DNA of 64,000 bases from Syngnathus acus (taxonomy: Eukaryota; Chordata; Actinopteri; Syngnathiformes; Syngnathidae): contig NC_051106.1 in assembly GCF_901709675.1 (NCBI RefSeq), positions 10,178,001 to 10,242,000 on the forward strand, given 5' to 3'. Each line of letters starts with the position of its first letter. Positions within the stretch are counted from its first letter, which is position 1. The notes under the pieces were generated by a model. That model saw only the letters and a program-made list of their open reading frames with translations, was not told the origin of the DNA and ran no database searches. The position numbers and the translations under genes are program-made. Below, piece by piece: positions 33,101 through 45,410 of the stretch.

Positions 33101-36100
33101 CACGATCCGGCTGGATTTGGGAATGGAGTAAGGTGGAAGCAGAGGGGGAGCTTATCTGATACTTTCCAAAAAAAGCCCCCACTTCCCAAGACAGGGAGAG
33201 ACACCAGAGTAACACTGTAGGCACATTGTCCTTTCAGGTCCACGGGTGAAGCTCGGGTTTCCTCAATATTTCCAAAGCCCAGATGGATTGCGTTGCATTG
33301 GCCACAACACACTTTTATGATGAACCAAGGATGACGGCAACGTGTCCCGCCCGATTCATTCGCTTGTATTGAATATTGTGAGCACTCTACTCTCACGTGG
33401 CAAGCTCAAATGTAGCCGTGCGTGCCCCCTGTGCGAGGAAATTGGCAACTGCACTTTTACAAAGCAGTCCGTGTACAAGGAAGGCAAGGGAACTTTCTTT
33501 CCACCTAACGATCACAAGATGGATTGATCTTACTTGGATAAATGTCTCATCAGCAGGAAGGATTTCGACTGTCACAGACGCTTATACTTCAACGTGACAC
33601 GATAATAATAATCATCATCAGGACTTGTTATTAAAGACGACGTCTTACAATTGAACCATCTGTTCCGATGCCATTTTGAGTCAGGAGGCCTCTATGGTCG
33701 AAAGGGTGACCTGAACGTCTGCTTTGTGTTTGCGTCCGTTTGCCAGGTCGTCGAACTGATTTCCGGTGCCATCGGTGATTTGGTTCAAGGAATCTACTAT
33801 GAAAACTCCAATACGTTTGAGGTAAAGCACCAGTATGAACAGAAATTGAAAATGAGCGCAGAGCTGCACTTACAGGACATCAAATCCCAATCCCGGGGGG
33901 GCAACTTGCGAAAAGAAGGCTTGCCCCGACCGAGCCTTCTGTAAGCAAACATTGGAATAGAACTTTTCTTGAATGCAGCAGACCTGTTTTACCAAGCAGT
34001 TAGGATAGTGAAAAATTATTTGTATTCATAGATTTTTTTTATTTTTATTATGGTTCATGTCTGGCAGAGAAGGCATCGATGTCATTAGCATTTTGATGGG
34101 ATGATTAATGTTTGCGAGGAGGAAGTATCTGACAGCAATTATTGTAGACAGGTTTTGTGAAACTATTGTTAATATATTCATGTTTGTATGAGTGAATGTA
34201 ATTGTCAGTAGTTCTCACCTACACTGTAGCAGAATCAAATGATTCCATAATATTTTCTGAATGATTTGCCGAGTTACGGTGGGGATCTTAAATGGCAGAT
34301 TTTTGCAATACACCGCAATAATTCAACTTTATAATCTGTCCTACCCAATTGAAAGAAAGAAAGAAAGAAAATCTGTGAGACGGGCCATGCGGTGAATGTG
34401 TTTTGACAATCACAGGTTCAGACATGGAGAAGTTGACGCTTTCTACTGTACTTGACTGTTTTTGGAGGAGGATCTTGTCAGCCCTGAAGTGGATACAACA
34501 GCATGGGAGGAGCAGACATTCCTGTCTCACGGGGCGCTGCTGGCCAAGAGCTGCCAAGCTGCAATGGAGCTGGCACAACATGATAACAAGTCCCAAAGAC
34601 TGGCCTACATGTACGGCAAACACCTGTCTTTAGGCCACAGGGTAAGTTGGGACATTTGCTCTTTAGGATTGGCATTTGAGGTCGCAAGGACCTGTTAGAT
34701 TTGATTTGTTTTATTTTCCATTCATTATCTGAACAGCTCATCCTTAGATGGTTTTATTTCAATGGATTTTCGAATGTTATGCTTATTTGATTCGAATTTG
34801 AAATGGTAGGTTTTCCATCCATTTTGAGCAATGCACTTTTGTGTTGGTTGGATGCCTTCCTGCTGTGTGCTGGGGATCCCAGCATGGCTCTTTTGAACAG
34901 CCATTTGCATCCAGCAAGCTGCGTTAGTTGCAGGGCTGTTGATCAGGCTTGTTTGGAGCGGGCTCACCTGGAGTGTAACCAGGCATGACTCACATTGATT
35001 GGCTTTGTTCAATTACTGCGCTTTCCTTCCTCCCTTCCCGCAGCTAAACTCCGACCTGCAACCATTCGTGAAGAGTAACGTGGGGGGAGAGCAGGTGTCT
35101 TTCAGTTTTAGCGCCGCCCCTGTGGTTTTTCACCGGCACATCGTTGGCCCTGAGCGATGGCGGCAGCAACTGCGACAGGTAATTCATGTGTGGACAAAAG
35201 CGACAAGGTCTAATATTCAGGGACGTTCCTTAGTGGCGATATTTTGATGATTGGGCTTTTTATTTTATTTATTTTCTTCTTGACCAGGCAAAAACAATGA
35301 GAAATCAACTGGATTATTCCGAGGTAAGCGCAATTGTTTTGTTTGTTCTGCAATGCAAAGTCACTGTCATAATACTTCATATCAAAGTTGAGTCAAGGTG
35401 TGGAAGACGGGGACTGGCGGAAGGAGAATGGGCTGCTTGAGACCAGGGGATTATTTACAAAGCAGAGCAGAGCAGGATAGATTAGTTACCAAGGCCTATT
35501 TGTGGCGAAGACATTGAGGCTTGAAAACACTGCCATTGTGGGAGAATCTCCTTCAGCTGGAAAGGACACATAGTGAGAGGTTTGCATGGGAGGAGAAAAT
35601 CACGTCGGGGTGAGAGCTAGCTAGCTAGCCTAACAGGAACCCGATGACCTCGCGCCTAAAGGTGATTAAAGGTGATAAAGTTGGCCGTTTTGCAAGCAGT
35701 ATGCTCTGATGTGAGAGTGAAAAGGCATCGCTTCTAAATTGATAATGTGCCAGAGGGAGCTTGAGCTCTTTTATTGAAGAAGAAGAAAAAGAAGAACAGC
35801 CGACGGTGCTTAGCACCTGTAAAATTCATGAGGTAAAACGCCCACAGCAAAAAAGAAATGCTCCAACGTCATCAGGAATCATTCAACTTACTTTGAATTT
35901 GTCTTGGTTCCAACTAAAACACAATTTTGTCACTCAGCCGTAACAATTGTTATGGAGAGGAATTGCATTCGTCACACTTGACATGAAAATAGATGCTTGT
36001 TATTCTTCAACTTCTGGGTGGATGATACAAATGTGATTGTTGAAAACGACGTGTGTTTTGGGTCTCTCGACAGCTTTTGGCAGCGGTGAAGTCAGAGAAA

Positions 36101-36229
36101 GGCCTGAGCACGGCAATCAACTTATGCCGTTACCATGGCAACAGGGCTCTGGAGGCCATCCAGGCTTTCCCCTCATCCGAGGCTCGATCCGCCTTGGAAA
36201 ACATTGCCTGCGCCATCACCAAATTTTGA
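27412..36229 (+). CDS. pdss2: Decaprenyl diphosphate synthase subunit 2
   Basis: Subunit of the mitochondrial heteromeric polyprenyl diphosphate synthase that makes the isoprenoid side chain of coenzyme Q, working with PDSS1. Exons: 27412-27659, 29613-29747, 32142-32340, 33747-33821, 34468-34641, 35044-35178, 35288-35323 and 36074-36229. They join in frame to about 385 aa, close to human PDSS2. Diagnostic stretches include [71 protein letters not shown] and [13 protein letters not shown]. No aspartate-rich DDxxD motif is seen where catalytic subunits carry one, as expected for this non-catalytic-type subunit. The N-terminus is Arg-containing with few acidic residues, fitting a mitochondrial presequence. 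The 3' splice site of exon 5 has a close alternative 3 nt downstream (34471). Confidence 0.95.
30051..30137. repeat. (TC)n microsatellite, about 43 units
   Basis: An uninterrupted 87-bp pyrimidine run in pdss2 intron 2 (29748-32141). The LSLSLS open frames across it are artefacts. Confidence 0.97.
30508..30642. repeat. GGAT-GGGA-GGAT compound microsatellite
   Basis: GGAT units flank a central GGGA block, in pdss2 intron 2. Its layout resembles the repeat at 11464-11574. Confidence 0.93.
33019..33037. repeat. Short (CCG)n run
   Basis: About six CCG/GCC triplets in pdss2 intron 3. The polyalanine frame on the minus strand does not look like a real protein. Confidence 0.75.
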
Positions 36230-36393
36230 GAGGGAGTCTCTTGAACGCACACCCGCACACTTTTGAAGGTCCTTTTTTGCAGAGGCCAGCAAAGAAGAAC
36301 CACAGGACACAAAACTGGACTTGGGAAAGCAAACCCAAGCAAAGCAGGTGCTCGCTCACTCAATGAGGTAAACTGTGAATGTGCTGAACGAAA

Positions 36394-36399
36394 AATAAA
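36394..36399 (+). terminator. Polyadenylation signal of pdss2
   Basis: AATAAA 165 bp after the pdss2 stop codon, in an A-rich context. A second AATAAA near 36692 could serve a longer transcript. Confidence 0.6.
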
Positions 36400-39126
36400 A
36401 ACATTTTAGGCTCATGCTTTGAATTGATACAAGAATGAATTGGAAGTTTTACAATATATTTCGCTTTTGTTTGATTTCTATGAAAAAGTAGTTTGTCCAG
36501 CCCTGAACACATTCCCAGTGCCATATAAATGTAGGTTTTTTACGTGAAATCCTCACTGGGGCATCTGATGACATTTGCCAAATTGCCAAGCACACGTAAA
36601 TAATGCTCTTCTGTCGGATAGTTGATCATCATTTTTAACTTGACATGATATTCCCTCCCAAGAGACGGAAATGGCACATGTACAGCTCAAGAATAAAGTG
36701 ATGTGTGTCACTTTATTGCATGTGTGATGTGATCCAAGTCAAGTCAGGGGTGGGCAAAGGTCACCCACCCTCTCTCGGCCCAGCCAGCCAGCGAGCCAGC
36801 CAGAACACTGAAACTCCGCCAAGCAGTAATTATTAATGAAGAGACTTGAGCAAATGGACAGGAAATGCAGAGCTATTGATTGGGCTTGGCTGCCCTGCTC
36901 CGAGCCGTGCGAGTTGGCGCCAGCCAGCCAGCCCCGGTGGCCTGTGGTTTCCCCGGGCCGCTGTCTGCAAGGAGGAGGCAGCGGCGGCTCAGGTGTGAAA
37001 CTACGCAGCCAGGCCTCACCTGGAGAACACAGCTCAGGGAACTAACTGCATGAGATTTTACTTTTGGCCACTTTCTACAAATGGTCTGTGAGAAAATATT
37101 TTGTTTTAATGGAAGCAAAGACATATCATTCCCGATTACACTTACATTTGTACACATTAAATCTAATCAAGACAACTTTTCAATATTAAAAAAAAAAAAA
37201 AAGCTGCTGTGTGCTGCTAGGTTGATCTCCGTCAACTTGCTCTCAGTTTGGGCTTCCGATGCCACCCTAGCTTCCCGTTCACAGCGTGTGCCAAGAAAAC
37301 CCTCGGGCACTTCATGAAATATTTATCCTCGCCGTGAGGAGACATGAGGAAAGGTACATGGAAAGTTAAAAGAACTAAACAAGGAAGGCAGTTGGGCCAG
37401 GACCAGAATGTACGAAGCACTCACCAAACAAACTTTTACAAAAAAAAGAAACTCTGGCCTAAGACGCTGAATGTAGTAGAAATATACCTGCGCTTCAAAA
37501 ATGAGCACAGGTATTTTATACTTTTCATTGCAATAATCTGTTTATTATTTATTCATTTTTATAATCAAGGTACACGTATTTTGGGTCAGTTTCTAAATAA
37601 ACGAACAAAGTCGCTAAGTTTCCACAACCACTGAATAATAAGAACTCCCTTTGCTGCATGTCCTTTGCTCTGGTCGTCATGGTAACAAGTCACAATGTAA
37701 TTCTTTATCCTTTGTGTATTTTTACAGAGGAGAAATAGACTGTTTATTAGGACACCAAGAAATTGTTTGGGGGAAAAAAAGTAGTAATTTTTTTGTTTTG
37801 TTTTTTCTTCCATGCCAATTACTGTATGTCTCCTTTATTGTTCACGTTGACCAATCACAACCATGAGTTGAATTTGTGCTGTGGAAATCCTATTAGGAAC
37901 AAATGGGTAATCTGTGGCTAGCTCTGCATGACCCCTTTTTTTCGTCGGTGCACTTGGGAATGGTCTTTCCGTAAACACCTGTGACGCTAATATGAGCGTA
38001 TTGCTGACAGTGATAGATGAGAGTCATTCTCCCGTGATGGCACAAGTACGGCTGAGCGCCCCTGCTTGACACAGACGGGCATATTGGCTAAAAATGACAC
38101 TTTAATGAGCTCCTTCGTGTGTGTGTTAAGTGGCGCACGGCGTCGTCGCCTGGCTGACCCCGGGCCGCGGGCCGCGCTTCCTCTTGCGCAGGCCGCATTT
38201 GCACCGTTGGCTGCCGCAGAGCCGACCGCCACGGAGACAGCTCATTAGCCCACTAATGAGAAGCACGTTGCATTCTTAGATCGTCTCTCCATCCATGTAT
38301 TTGTGACAGAACATTAAGCTTTTTAAATGTGCATGAAATAGGCAATGATTAAAATGATTCTTTTTCTATTAAGCTTCAGTTTTGCAGTCGAGTTTCATAG
38401 AAATGGCCACAGGTGTCAAACACCAAATATATGTTACTATGTTAAAGATGTTAGTTGTACTCTTACCACAACCGCGCAAACCTGAATGATCATATTACCT
38501 TGCGTTTCCCGGAAGAGAAACATGACCATTTAGCAACGGAACAAAACAGACAACACACAAGACATATATCCATTTTCAATGTTTACATTTGAGTTAAGTT
38601 CTCTTAAGCAACACAGAGCAACAGATGGATGGTTTGGGCCAAGATTGGGGTTAACATTGAGTTGAAAGAGTCATGTAAAACTCATTGGCAACCTGACACG
38701 TTACAGACGTATTGTAAGAAGATATTGCACAATATCTTACCACACTCCAACAATAGGAATGGAGGAAGACTTTCCACAGCACAGATTCATCAAACTGTTA
38801 CTACACGCTCTCGCCACTTGAGGTCGCTACTTCCCCTATATGAAGTCCACCTTTTGTGTACGGTGATTAGTTATTTTCAAAATGTGCATTCTTCAATCAA
38901 TTATATATTATTGTATTAAATTTTTTTATCAAATGTAAATATTGTTTATTATTATTATATTTGTACTGCATTATTTTGCATTATGTTTTCAAGAAAATGC
39001 ACATGGGATGATTCTCACAACTAGGTCAAATTTGAAAGTTGCACTGTCAATTTGATCAGGGCAAAATTGCAATCTCGTCGAAATGATAGATTACCTATCT
39101 GTACGGAAGTGACACAGGCGCCGTAA

Positions 39127-39148
39127 CGTGACGTCTAAAGACGTCACG
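39127..39148. promoter_or_regulatory. 22-bp CRE palindrome upstream of bend3
   Basis: Perfect dyad: CGTGACGTCT, two central bases, then AGACGTCACG. It contains two inverted TGACGTC half-CRE cores about 1 kb before the bend3 ATG and roughly 110 bp before a good splice donor (39259/39260). This fits a promoter-proximal site for bZIP factors; function is inferred. Confidence 0.5.
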
Positions 39149-39799
39149 CGAGAAATCACAGGAGCGACAGGGGCAAATCATGACCAACAACGGGAACAAC
39201 CGTTATACGCAACGACATTGTGCAAAAACATCCAGACAGGATTGCACGCACTCATGAAGGTGAGCGTTCATCTGACAGACACTTGTTTATTTCTCTTTTC
39301 TTTTCTTTGTTGAACCCAGTACTGTTTGGTGAAATTAGCTTTAGCAGGACGAGGGGTTGCTTCACGCAAACACCGCGGCGTCACTCACTCCAATCGACAC
39401 CTGGTACATCACTGCTCGCTCGCTCGCTCGCTCGGCATGTAAACAAGAAATAACGATGCGTGGCTCTGCAAAGGGACGCTTTCCGTTCCGTTGCAAGCTT
39501 GTTTTGGTTCGAGCGAGCGTTGACGGGCGAAGGAATCCGGAAGTAGTGTGGGGCGCACAAGTGACGAATCGGCGTCACGGCAGCTCGCCTGCAGTGAGTC
39601 AATGCCAAATGATGTGATCGTGCGCCGTGTCACTGTGTCACCGTGCTGCTGCTGGCGTGTGCATCAATTATTCGATGACATGACGTGCCACGTCTCTGTT
39701 ACATCCCCACTAATATTCGGCCATGTGTCCGTCCGTGCAAGACAATACCTCACCTAACGGAACATCACCTGACGCTTGCCGGTCTTTGTTTACTCCCAG

Positions 39800-39863
39800 T
39801 TCTGCGACACACGGAAAAGAAAGATGTAGCTGGCTTTCAAAAGCACCCTGGAACACTCTACAG
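39800..39863 (+). other. Candidate untranslated leader exon of bend3
   Basis: Preceded by a pyrimidine-containing acceptor (TTTGTTTACTCCCAG) and followed by the donor GTGAGCAC. It contains an ATG directly followed by TAG (39824-39829), so it carries no coding start for BEND3. Assignment rests only on splice signals and position between the likely promoter and the first coding exon. Confidence 0.4.
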
Positions 39864-40151
39864 GTGAGCACGGACAACTCCTTTTGGGGAAACAATAAGC
39901 ACAAAAACGGAGATGTTGAGTTTGAGAATGAACCTCAAATACAATGACATTTACAGCTGAACTTAATCTAAACCTTTGGAGGAACATGTTTGTGCAATTT
40001 GTTGTGTAACACTTAGCTAAGCTACAAAAGTGGAGTTTGATCCATGAATGGAAGGAACACTACACTTCCTGGTTCAACTCGAAATTGGTCGTTAATTCTT
40101 TCGCTTGGTCATGTCATTCACAGTACACACCACATTTTTCTTTTGTAGGCT

Positions 40152-43076
40152 ATGAATTCCTCCAAGTATGGGGAAGCTTCAGATGAAACAATGCTTGAAA
40201 AAGGTAAGCAAAAACTGTGACTCATGTCAATTCAATGTCATTTATGAACGGAATGTCCAATGCTTATCTGCTTATATTGGCAGAACGCAAGCCCGGTAAA
40301 AAAGACGAGACTGAGGACTTGGCTTTTTGCGAGGCCCCAGGAGAGCGTGGCGGAGCTGGGTCTCCCGCTGAGGCTGCTAAACGAACTTCTTCCGAAATGG
40401 AACCGGACTCCAAATTGTCAAGCGGCAAGAGAGTCCGAGTTGTAGGCGAGGTGAGTTTTCCCGCTGGCTAAAACGTCAGGCCTGCCTGCCTGCCTGCGTG
40501 GCTGCCCGCCTGCCTGCCTGCCTGCCTGCGTGGCTGCCTGCCAAGTGGTGCTGCACAATTGTTGGTCAAAATTCGAGTGCCCACAATCTCTGGAGGTGTG
40601 TGTGACTCATTTTGGTGAAGGGGCAAGCCACCTCAATCATGGCTTCCTTAGCTGCAGGAACGTGCAGGAAAGCCCTTGGACAGTCGTGCAAATCTCTCAG
40701 TCATAGACGGTGTGACGTCAACATGACTCTGATTTGGATAGTGTGCACGAACGAGTTGCACGCTCTGCTGATTGCTGAGCCTGGAGGTGTCAAAGCACTT
40801 TAAACAACAGCTTTGAGGATCATAAAATGTCTTTGATGGCAACTTCAATCCCAAAAGGGCACATTGTTCAGCTCTGCTTGTGAAAGAAAGATTGCGCTCA
40901 TTTGCCCATTTCCTTGCTCTAGATGAGGCGGCACTTGGCAGATGAGAGCAGCAGACACGAGCCTCTGTGTCTGAGTACAAACGGGGACAACCTTCCTGGC
41001 AAATCCAGAGTTTCTTATCGGAAGCCCCTCTTCAGTATCTCCCACAGAATCTTGGAGAAGAAGAACACGCAAAGCGTGGAACAGCAAGCGGGTCAAGGTC
41101 CCGGACATCAGCTCAGCTCCAGCGGCCTCTTGTCCTCCACGCTCCTCAGTTTGCAGGAAAACGGCTCATGGGAGGCTTCTCCCAACTCGGACAATTTGGC
41201 CCAGGCGTGGTCCAAGGACTCCAGCATTTACCCTCTCATTGAAAAAATGTTCTTCATCCTCAACAGCCTGAGTTCCAGCATGACTCAGCTGCACAGCAAG
41301 GTGGACCTGTTAAGTCTGGAAGTCATGCGGATAAAGAAGCAGATCAAACCGCCGGCGCAGACGGTGGCCGAGTTCCAGCCTCCTCCGGAATACCTGCTGA
41401 CCAGCGAAGAGTTGAATCCTCTGATGGAGCAGACGTCCAACGCCGGAGAGCTGGCCTGCCGCTTGCTGGTGCATCTCTTCCCCGAGCTGTTCAAAGCCAA
41501 CGAGTGCTGCATGGCGAGCAAGAGGTCGCTGGAGTCGTTGCATTTGCAGCTGATCCGCAACTACGTGGAGGCTTGCTATCCCTCGGTCAAGAACAACGGC
41601 GTGTGGAAGGGAGAGTGCCTCCCTCAGATGAATGACTTCTTTAATCGCTTCTGGGCCCAGAGGGACATGGAGAGCGCTCGGCTGCTCAGGAAGCAGACGG
41701 CGGAAGGAGGAATCAAAGCGGAGCGCTCGCCCACCTATGGGCTCTTCCACGACGAGCCCGTCGCTCGGGGGGAGCCGCTCCCGCGGGAGAACCCGCAGGG
41801 CGGCTCGGCGGAGGAGCTGGACGAGCTCTCTTCCCCGGAGGACTTTGTCGTTTTCCTCATGCGTCGACTCTTCCCTGAGCTTTTTGAAGAGGGGACCAAA
41901 GTGCCAGAAGGCGCCGGTCAGCAGATTCTGGACTCGGACAGGATGGAAATCATCAAGAAGTACATGGAGAGCAATTTTCCCGACGTGCCCGAGGAGAGCT
42001 GGCTTCAGGTGTGCATTCAGCATATGGACGACGACGCCTTTGACGCTCCTCACAGCGACGGCAGCGAAACGGCCACCGACGAGCGCTACGACCCGGCCGG
42101 CGTGTCCGCCCTGAAGCTTCCCGAGACGTGCGACAACGAAAGGCCTTTGCGCAAGTCCAAAAAGTCGCTGCTGTCGCCCATCGATTTTGACAGTCTGGAG
42201 ATCCCCGTCCCGGACTTCGCCGTTCCCCGCGAGTTCCTCTTGTCCAAGGAGCAGCTGAGGTGTAACTACGAATGCAGTTTGTCCATCGGGAACTTCGCCT
42301 CCCGGCTGCTGGTGCTCTCCTTCCCCGAGCTCTTCACCCACGAGAATATGCGCAAGTTGTACAACTGCAGCGGCTCTCTGGGCAAAAAGCAGCTGGACCC
42401 CCGACGCGTCAACCTGATCCGCCATTACGTGCAGTTGGTCTACCCGCAGGCCAGGAACGACCGAGTGTGGATGCTGGAGTTTGTGGGCAAGCTGGACGAG
42501 AGGTGCCGGAGACGCGACACGGAGCAGAGGAGATCCTACCTGCAGCAGCACCGCAAAGGCTACGTTCAGGACGCCGAGCAGGACTTTTTCCTGAGCGGCC
42601 AGATCCAGCACCCGGACGGCGCCAGGGAGGATCCGGAAATGCCCTCCTTGCCTCCCGAGAAGAGCACCAAAGACTTTTGCAAAATCCCCCTGGACCAACT
42701 GCTGGTTTCCAAACCCGAGTTCCCCGTTCCGCCGGCGTACCTCCTCTCGGACGCCGAGGTTCGGGAAATAGTGCAGCAGAGCCTTTCGGTGGGGAACTTT
42801 GCCGCCCGGCTGCTGGTGCGCCTTTTCCCCGAGCTCTTTACGCAGGAAAACCTGCGTCTGCAGTACAACCACTCGGGGGCCTGCAACAAGAAGCAGCTGG
42901 ACCCGGTGCGCCTGCGACTCATTCGCCACTACGTGGAAACGGTGTATCCCGTGGACAAGATGGAGGAAGTGTGGCACTACGAGTGCGTGCCGAGCATCGA
43001 CGAGCGCTGCCGGCGCCCCAATCGCAAGAAGTGTGACATTTTGAAGAAGGCCAAGAGGTCCAATTCTGTCTTGTAG
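40152..43076 (+). CDS. bend3: BEN domain-containing protein 3
   Basis: Nuclear transcriptional repressor with four BEN domains. In mammals it binds rDNA and CpG-rich promoters and works with NoRC, NuRD and polycomb pathways. Coding exons: 40152-40203, 40284-40450 and 40923-43076, joined in frame to about 790 aa; human is about 828. The start MNSSKYGEASDETMLEK aligns with the human N-terminus. A conserved central block reads MTQLHSKVDLLSLEV. BEN domains lie roughly at residues 240-325, 374-441, 508-608 and 673-775. They are marked by ACRLLVHLFPELF, FVVFLMRRLFPELF, NFASRLLVLSFPELF and NFAARLLVRLFPELF. The C-terminus ends RRPNRKKCDILKKAKR. BEN3 and BEN4 are the best conserved and each ends in a DERCRR motif. 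BEN2 is shortest and most divergent. It runs tail to tail with mtres1. Confidence 0.96.
40478..40545. repeat. TGCC-rich tandem repeat in bend3 intron
   Basis: Imperfect CCTG/TGCC units with interspersed GTGG variants, just after the second coding exon of bend3. Confidence 0.8.
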
Positions 43077-43165
43077 TGGCAACACACACGCACACATTGT
43101 CATTTTTGCACAGCATACGCGCTGAAGCTGTCCTTTCTAGGATCAAGCCAACCTGCTGCGCTTCT

Positions 43166-43171
43166 ATTAAA
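43166..43171 (+). terminator. Candidate polyadenylation signal of bend3
   Basis: ATTAAA followed by an A-rich run about 90 bp after the bend3 stop. A canonical AATAAA at 43383-43388 is an alternative. Confidence 0.45.
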
Positions 43172-43949
43172 AAAAAAAAAACGAAAAAAAGCCCCAAACT
43201 GCTTAGCTAACATCGTTGTAGCCTTCAACAGCACTTGATAGTGTAGTTTTCTAAATGAGCAGAAATGTCACTTCCTGCTGTTGCATTGTTTGGCCTCTTT
43301 TAAGAAGACGCTGTTAAGCCTTGTTCTAGAGGTTTATATTATAGACAAAGTTAACAGTGACAGTTGTTGAGCACTTGTTTCTAATAAAAATCACATGACA
43401 CTTTGGGACTTTTACACTCAATGTGCCTTGAGCAAAGTTGACTTGAGTGTCAAAATGAATTGAGTCATCGACAACAAATTGATCAAGAATTTGGTGTTGA
43501 AGACATTTGCCTTTCACTTTGGAAAACAACGACCACCAATCTTGTTTGACATCGGTTAAGTGTTGTTTTTTTAAATCACTAAATACCAACAAATGATTGC
43601 TTCATGAACAGTAATCAGTGAGGTGGTTTAATACACTTTAATGCAAATAAATGGGAATCGGATAGAATCATCGATTCTAAAAATATTCGGGAGTGACAGC
43701 CCCAGCAGGCAGTACTACTCATGGTCAAACATTTTCTTTGCAATATTTATTCGGGGATCTGCCACTTTGCCGACAGAAAACGATATCGCCAATAGTAACC
43801 TGGACTACTACTTCCTATTCAAGTCACGTCAACTATGAATGGTTCATTTATGTTTTTCATGAACACTTTGTCTTTTGATAACACTTTAACCTGGAGGATA
43901 TTCTATGTCCATAAAGTGCGTGCCTTTACTTTGCCAACCGTCAAGAATT

Positions 43950-44794
43950 TCAAGGCTTAAAGGCCTCATCTTTAGGTACTGCTATAATCTTCCAGCGCCT
44001 CAAAGAAACTTTGTACTTTTCTGCATTACTGGATTCACCCAAAACCTTTTTCAGGACAACTCTCATTAAAGTAACAGTGTTGGTATCTTGGTTCTCTGAA
44101 ATCACCAGGTCCAACGTGTCGCCAACTTTCACCTAAATACACAATACAAATGTCAGCACAAACAATAGTGCGCGTGCAAGGTGCTGCTAAACCCTCACCG
44201 TTTTACTTTTCTTGATAAGCCTTTGTCCATTTAATCTCAGCTTGTTGCTGTAGAAGCTATCTTCAATTTTGCTGTTGAGAGAAAACCAGAATTGGATTTC
44301 AAGTATTTGCTCAGTGTAGATTTTCATTTGACACGCAATCAAAATGTCATCTGTGAGACTTACTTGCGCGCCATGTCCAAGCCAGCCCTTAAAAGGACAT
44401 CATAACGGAAGGACTGCACATATTTCTCAACGTCTTTATAGTCTTTTGGCAAATTTGGAACCTCGTCGGCCTCGTCCTCAGAATCACTGCTCTCCGGGTC
44501 CTTTTCTTCTTCTTCTTCTTCTTCTTGGTGCGTTGGCTTCGAAGCACCTTTCTTCCTGTTGCTTTTGAACCTCAGCTGATGGATTGTCCACCTCCGAACG
44601 GCATCCCTGCCGCAGAGAGCTGGCCTGTGGCAACCCAGTGTGGGATAGGTGGAGCAGCCCCACACCTGGCGTGTATGGATAGTTCTGGGACACCATTCCG
44701 TCTGTGCAGGTCCATATCCAGCAGCCAGGAGATGACGCGGGTTCAGTCTTCCCAGTTGCCTCATGGCAAGAGCTTGTACCACCAAACTGTGCAT
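43950..44794 (-). CDS. mtres1: Mitochondrial transcription rescue factor 1 (C6orf203)
   Basis: Mitochondrial RNA-binding protein with an S4-like domain that supports mitochondrial transcription and translation. Coding exons on the minus strand: 44364-44794, 44199-44271 and 43950-44132, joined in frame to about 228 aa; human is 240. Visible features are a basic N-terminus starting MHSLVVQALAMRQLGRLNPR that fits a targeting peptide, an acidic linker (EEEEEEEKDPESSDSED), then KDYKDVEKYVQSFRYDVLLR, an exon carrying KLRLNGQRLIKKSKT, and VKVGDTLDLVISENQ to YKVSLRRWKIIAVP. The frame is open upstream to an ATG at 45007. That extension lacks presequence character and is preceded by an acceptor-like site near 44810, so the shorter start is preferred. 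It lies tail to tail with bend3, as in human 6q21. Confidence 0.9.
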
Positions 44795-45327
44795 GTTGGA
44801 GCGCCAACCTGTGACTACAAGCCAAGGTATTGAAACAACTATTACGAGAGAAAATGGACATTTTCTGCAGTCCTTGAAGGACTCGCGAGAGTATTGCTTG
44901 GTAGGATTGGCACAAGCATCAGATGAGAAAACATTTGCGTTGTCATTTAGTTCTTGTTGTTTTTCGCATGGCATGTTTTCCTTTATTTCATCAACTTTGA
45001 CAGCCATCGATATGAGGCTAACAGTTAACTCACGGTCGAATTAGTTTGGATCTTTTTACTTTTGGCAGCCACCTACCTACCGCAATTGAAAAACGCCACG
45101 TTTCACTCGGATGCTCAATCATGGTAGTAAAATGAAGCACGTGTAGTCAGTTAGTCAGTCAGTCAGACACTCACCTACCTATCAAATAGCCTCTCATAGC
45201 TTGTTGTGGTAATAACAACGTACGTCGTCTAAATCTGGCTGTTATTTGTGTTGTCACATCAGCTGTCAGCCATAAGTGCTGCCCTCTACCGTTTGGGAAA
45301 GAATAGTGTTGCTTTGTCGAGTGCGGC

Positions 45328-45410
45328 GCAATTAGATCTTTTTTAACATAAAATTGTGATTTGCGTGGCAATTAGATCTTTTTTAACATAACAAAATTGT
45401 GGTTTGACGT
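45328..45410. repeat. 40-bp direct tandem duplication
   Basis: Two adjacent copies, beginning at 45328 and 45368, share GCAATTAGATC and the following TTTTTTAACATA. The second copy has a short ACA insertion. Confidence 0.8.

Larger units (their letters stand above)
36230..40151. other. Intergenic region between pdss2 and bend3, with bend3 5' leader
   Basis: No protein gene was recognised between 36700 and 39100. The right part (39100-40150) looks like the bend3 promoter and untranslated leader. It has a CRE palindrome at 39127-39148, a splice donor after 39259, a CG-rich GCTC repeat near 39415-39436, and a candidate leader exon at 39800-39863. A GC-rich patch at 38130-38230 has no supported gene. 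Confidence 0.5.

Noticed and set aside
36746-36760. CAGGGGTGGGCAAA, similar to some hAT ends
   Set aside because: Too short, and no opposite end or duplication was found.
38100-38240. GC-rich patch with a 60-80 codon Ala/Arg-rich frame
   Set aside because: Composition-driven, with no splice partner or known domain.
41310-43103. Long open frame (about 597 codons) antisense to bend3
   Set aside because: It mirrors the GC-rich bend3 exon, shows no family resemblance and has low-complexity content. The sense strand carries the clear four-BEN protein.
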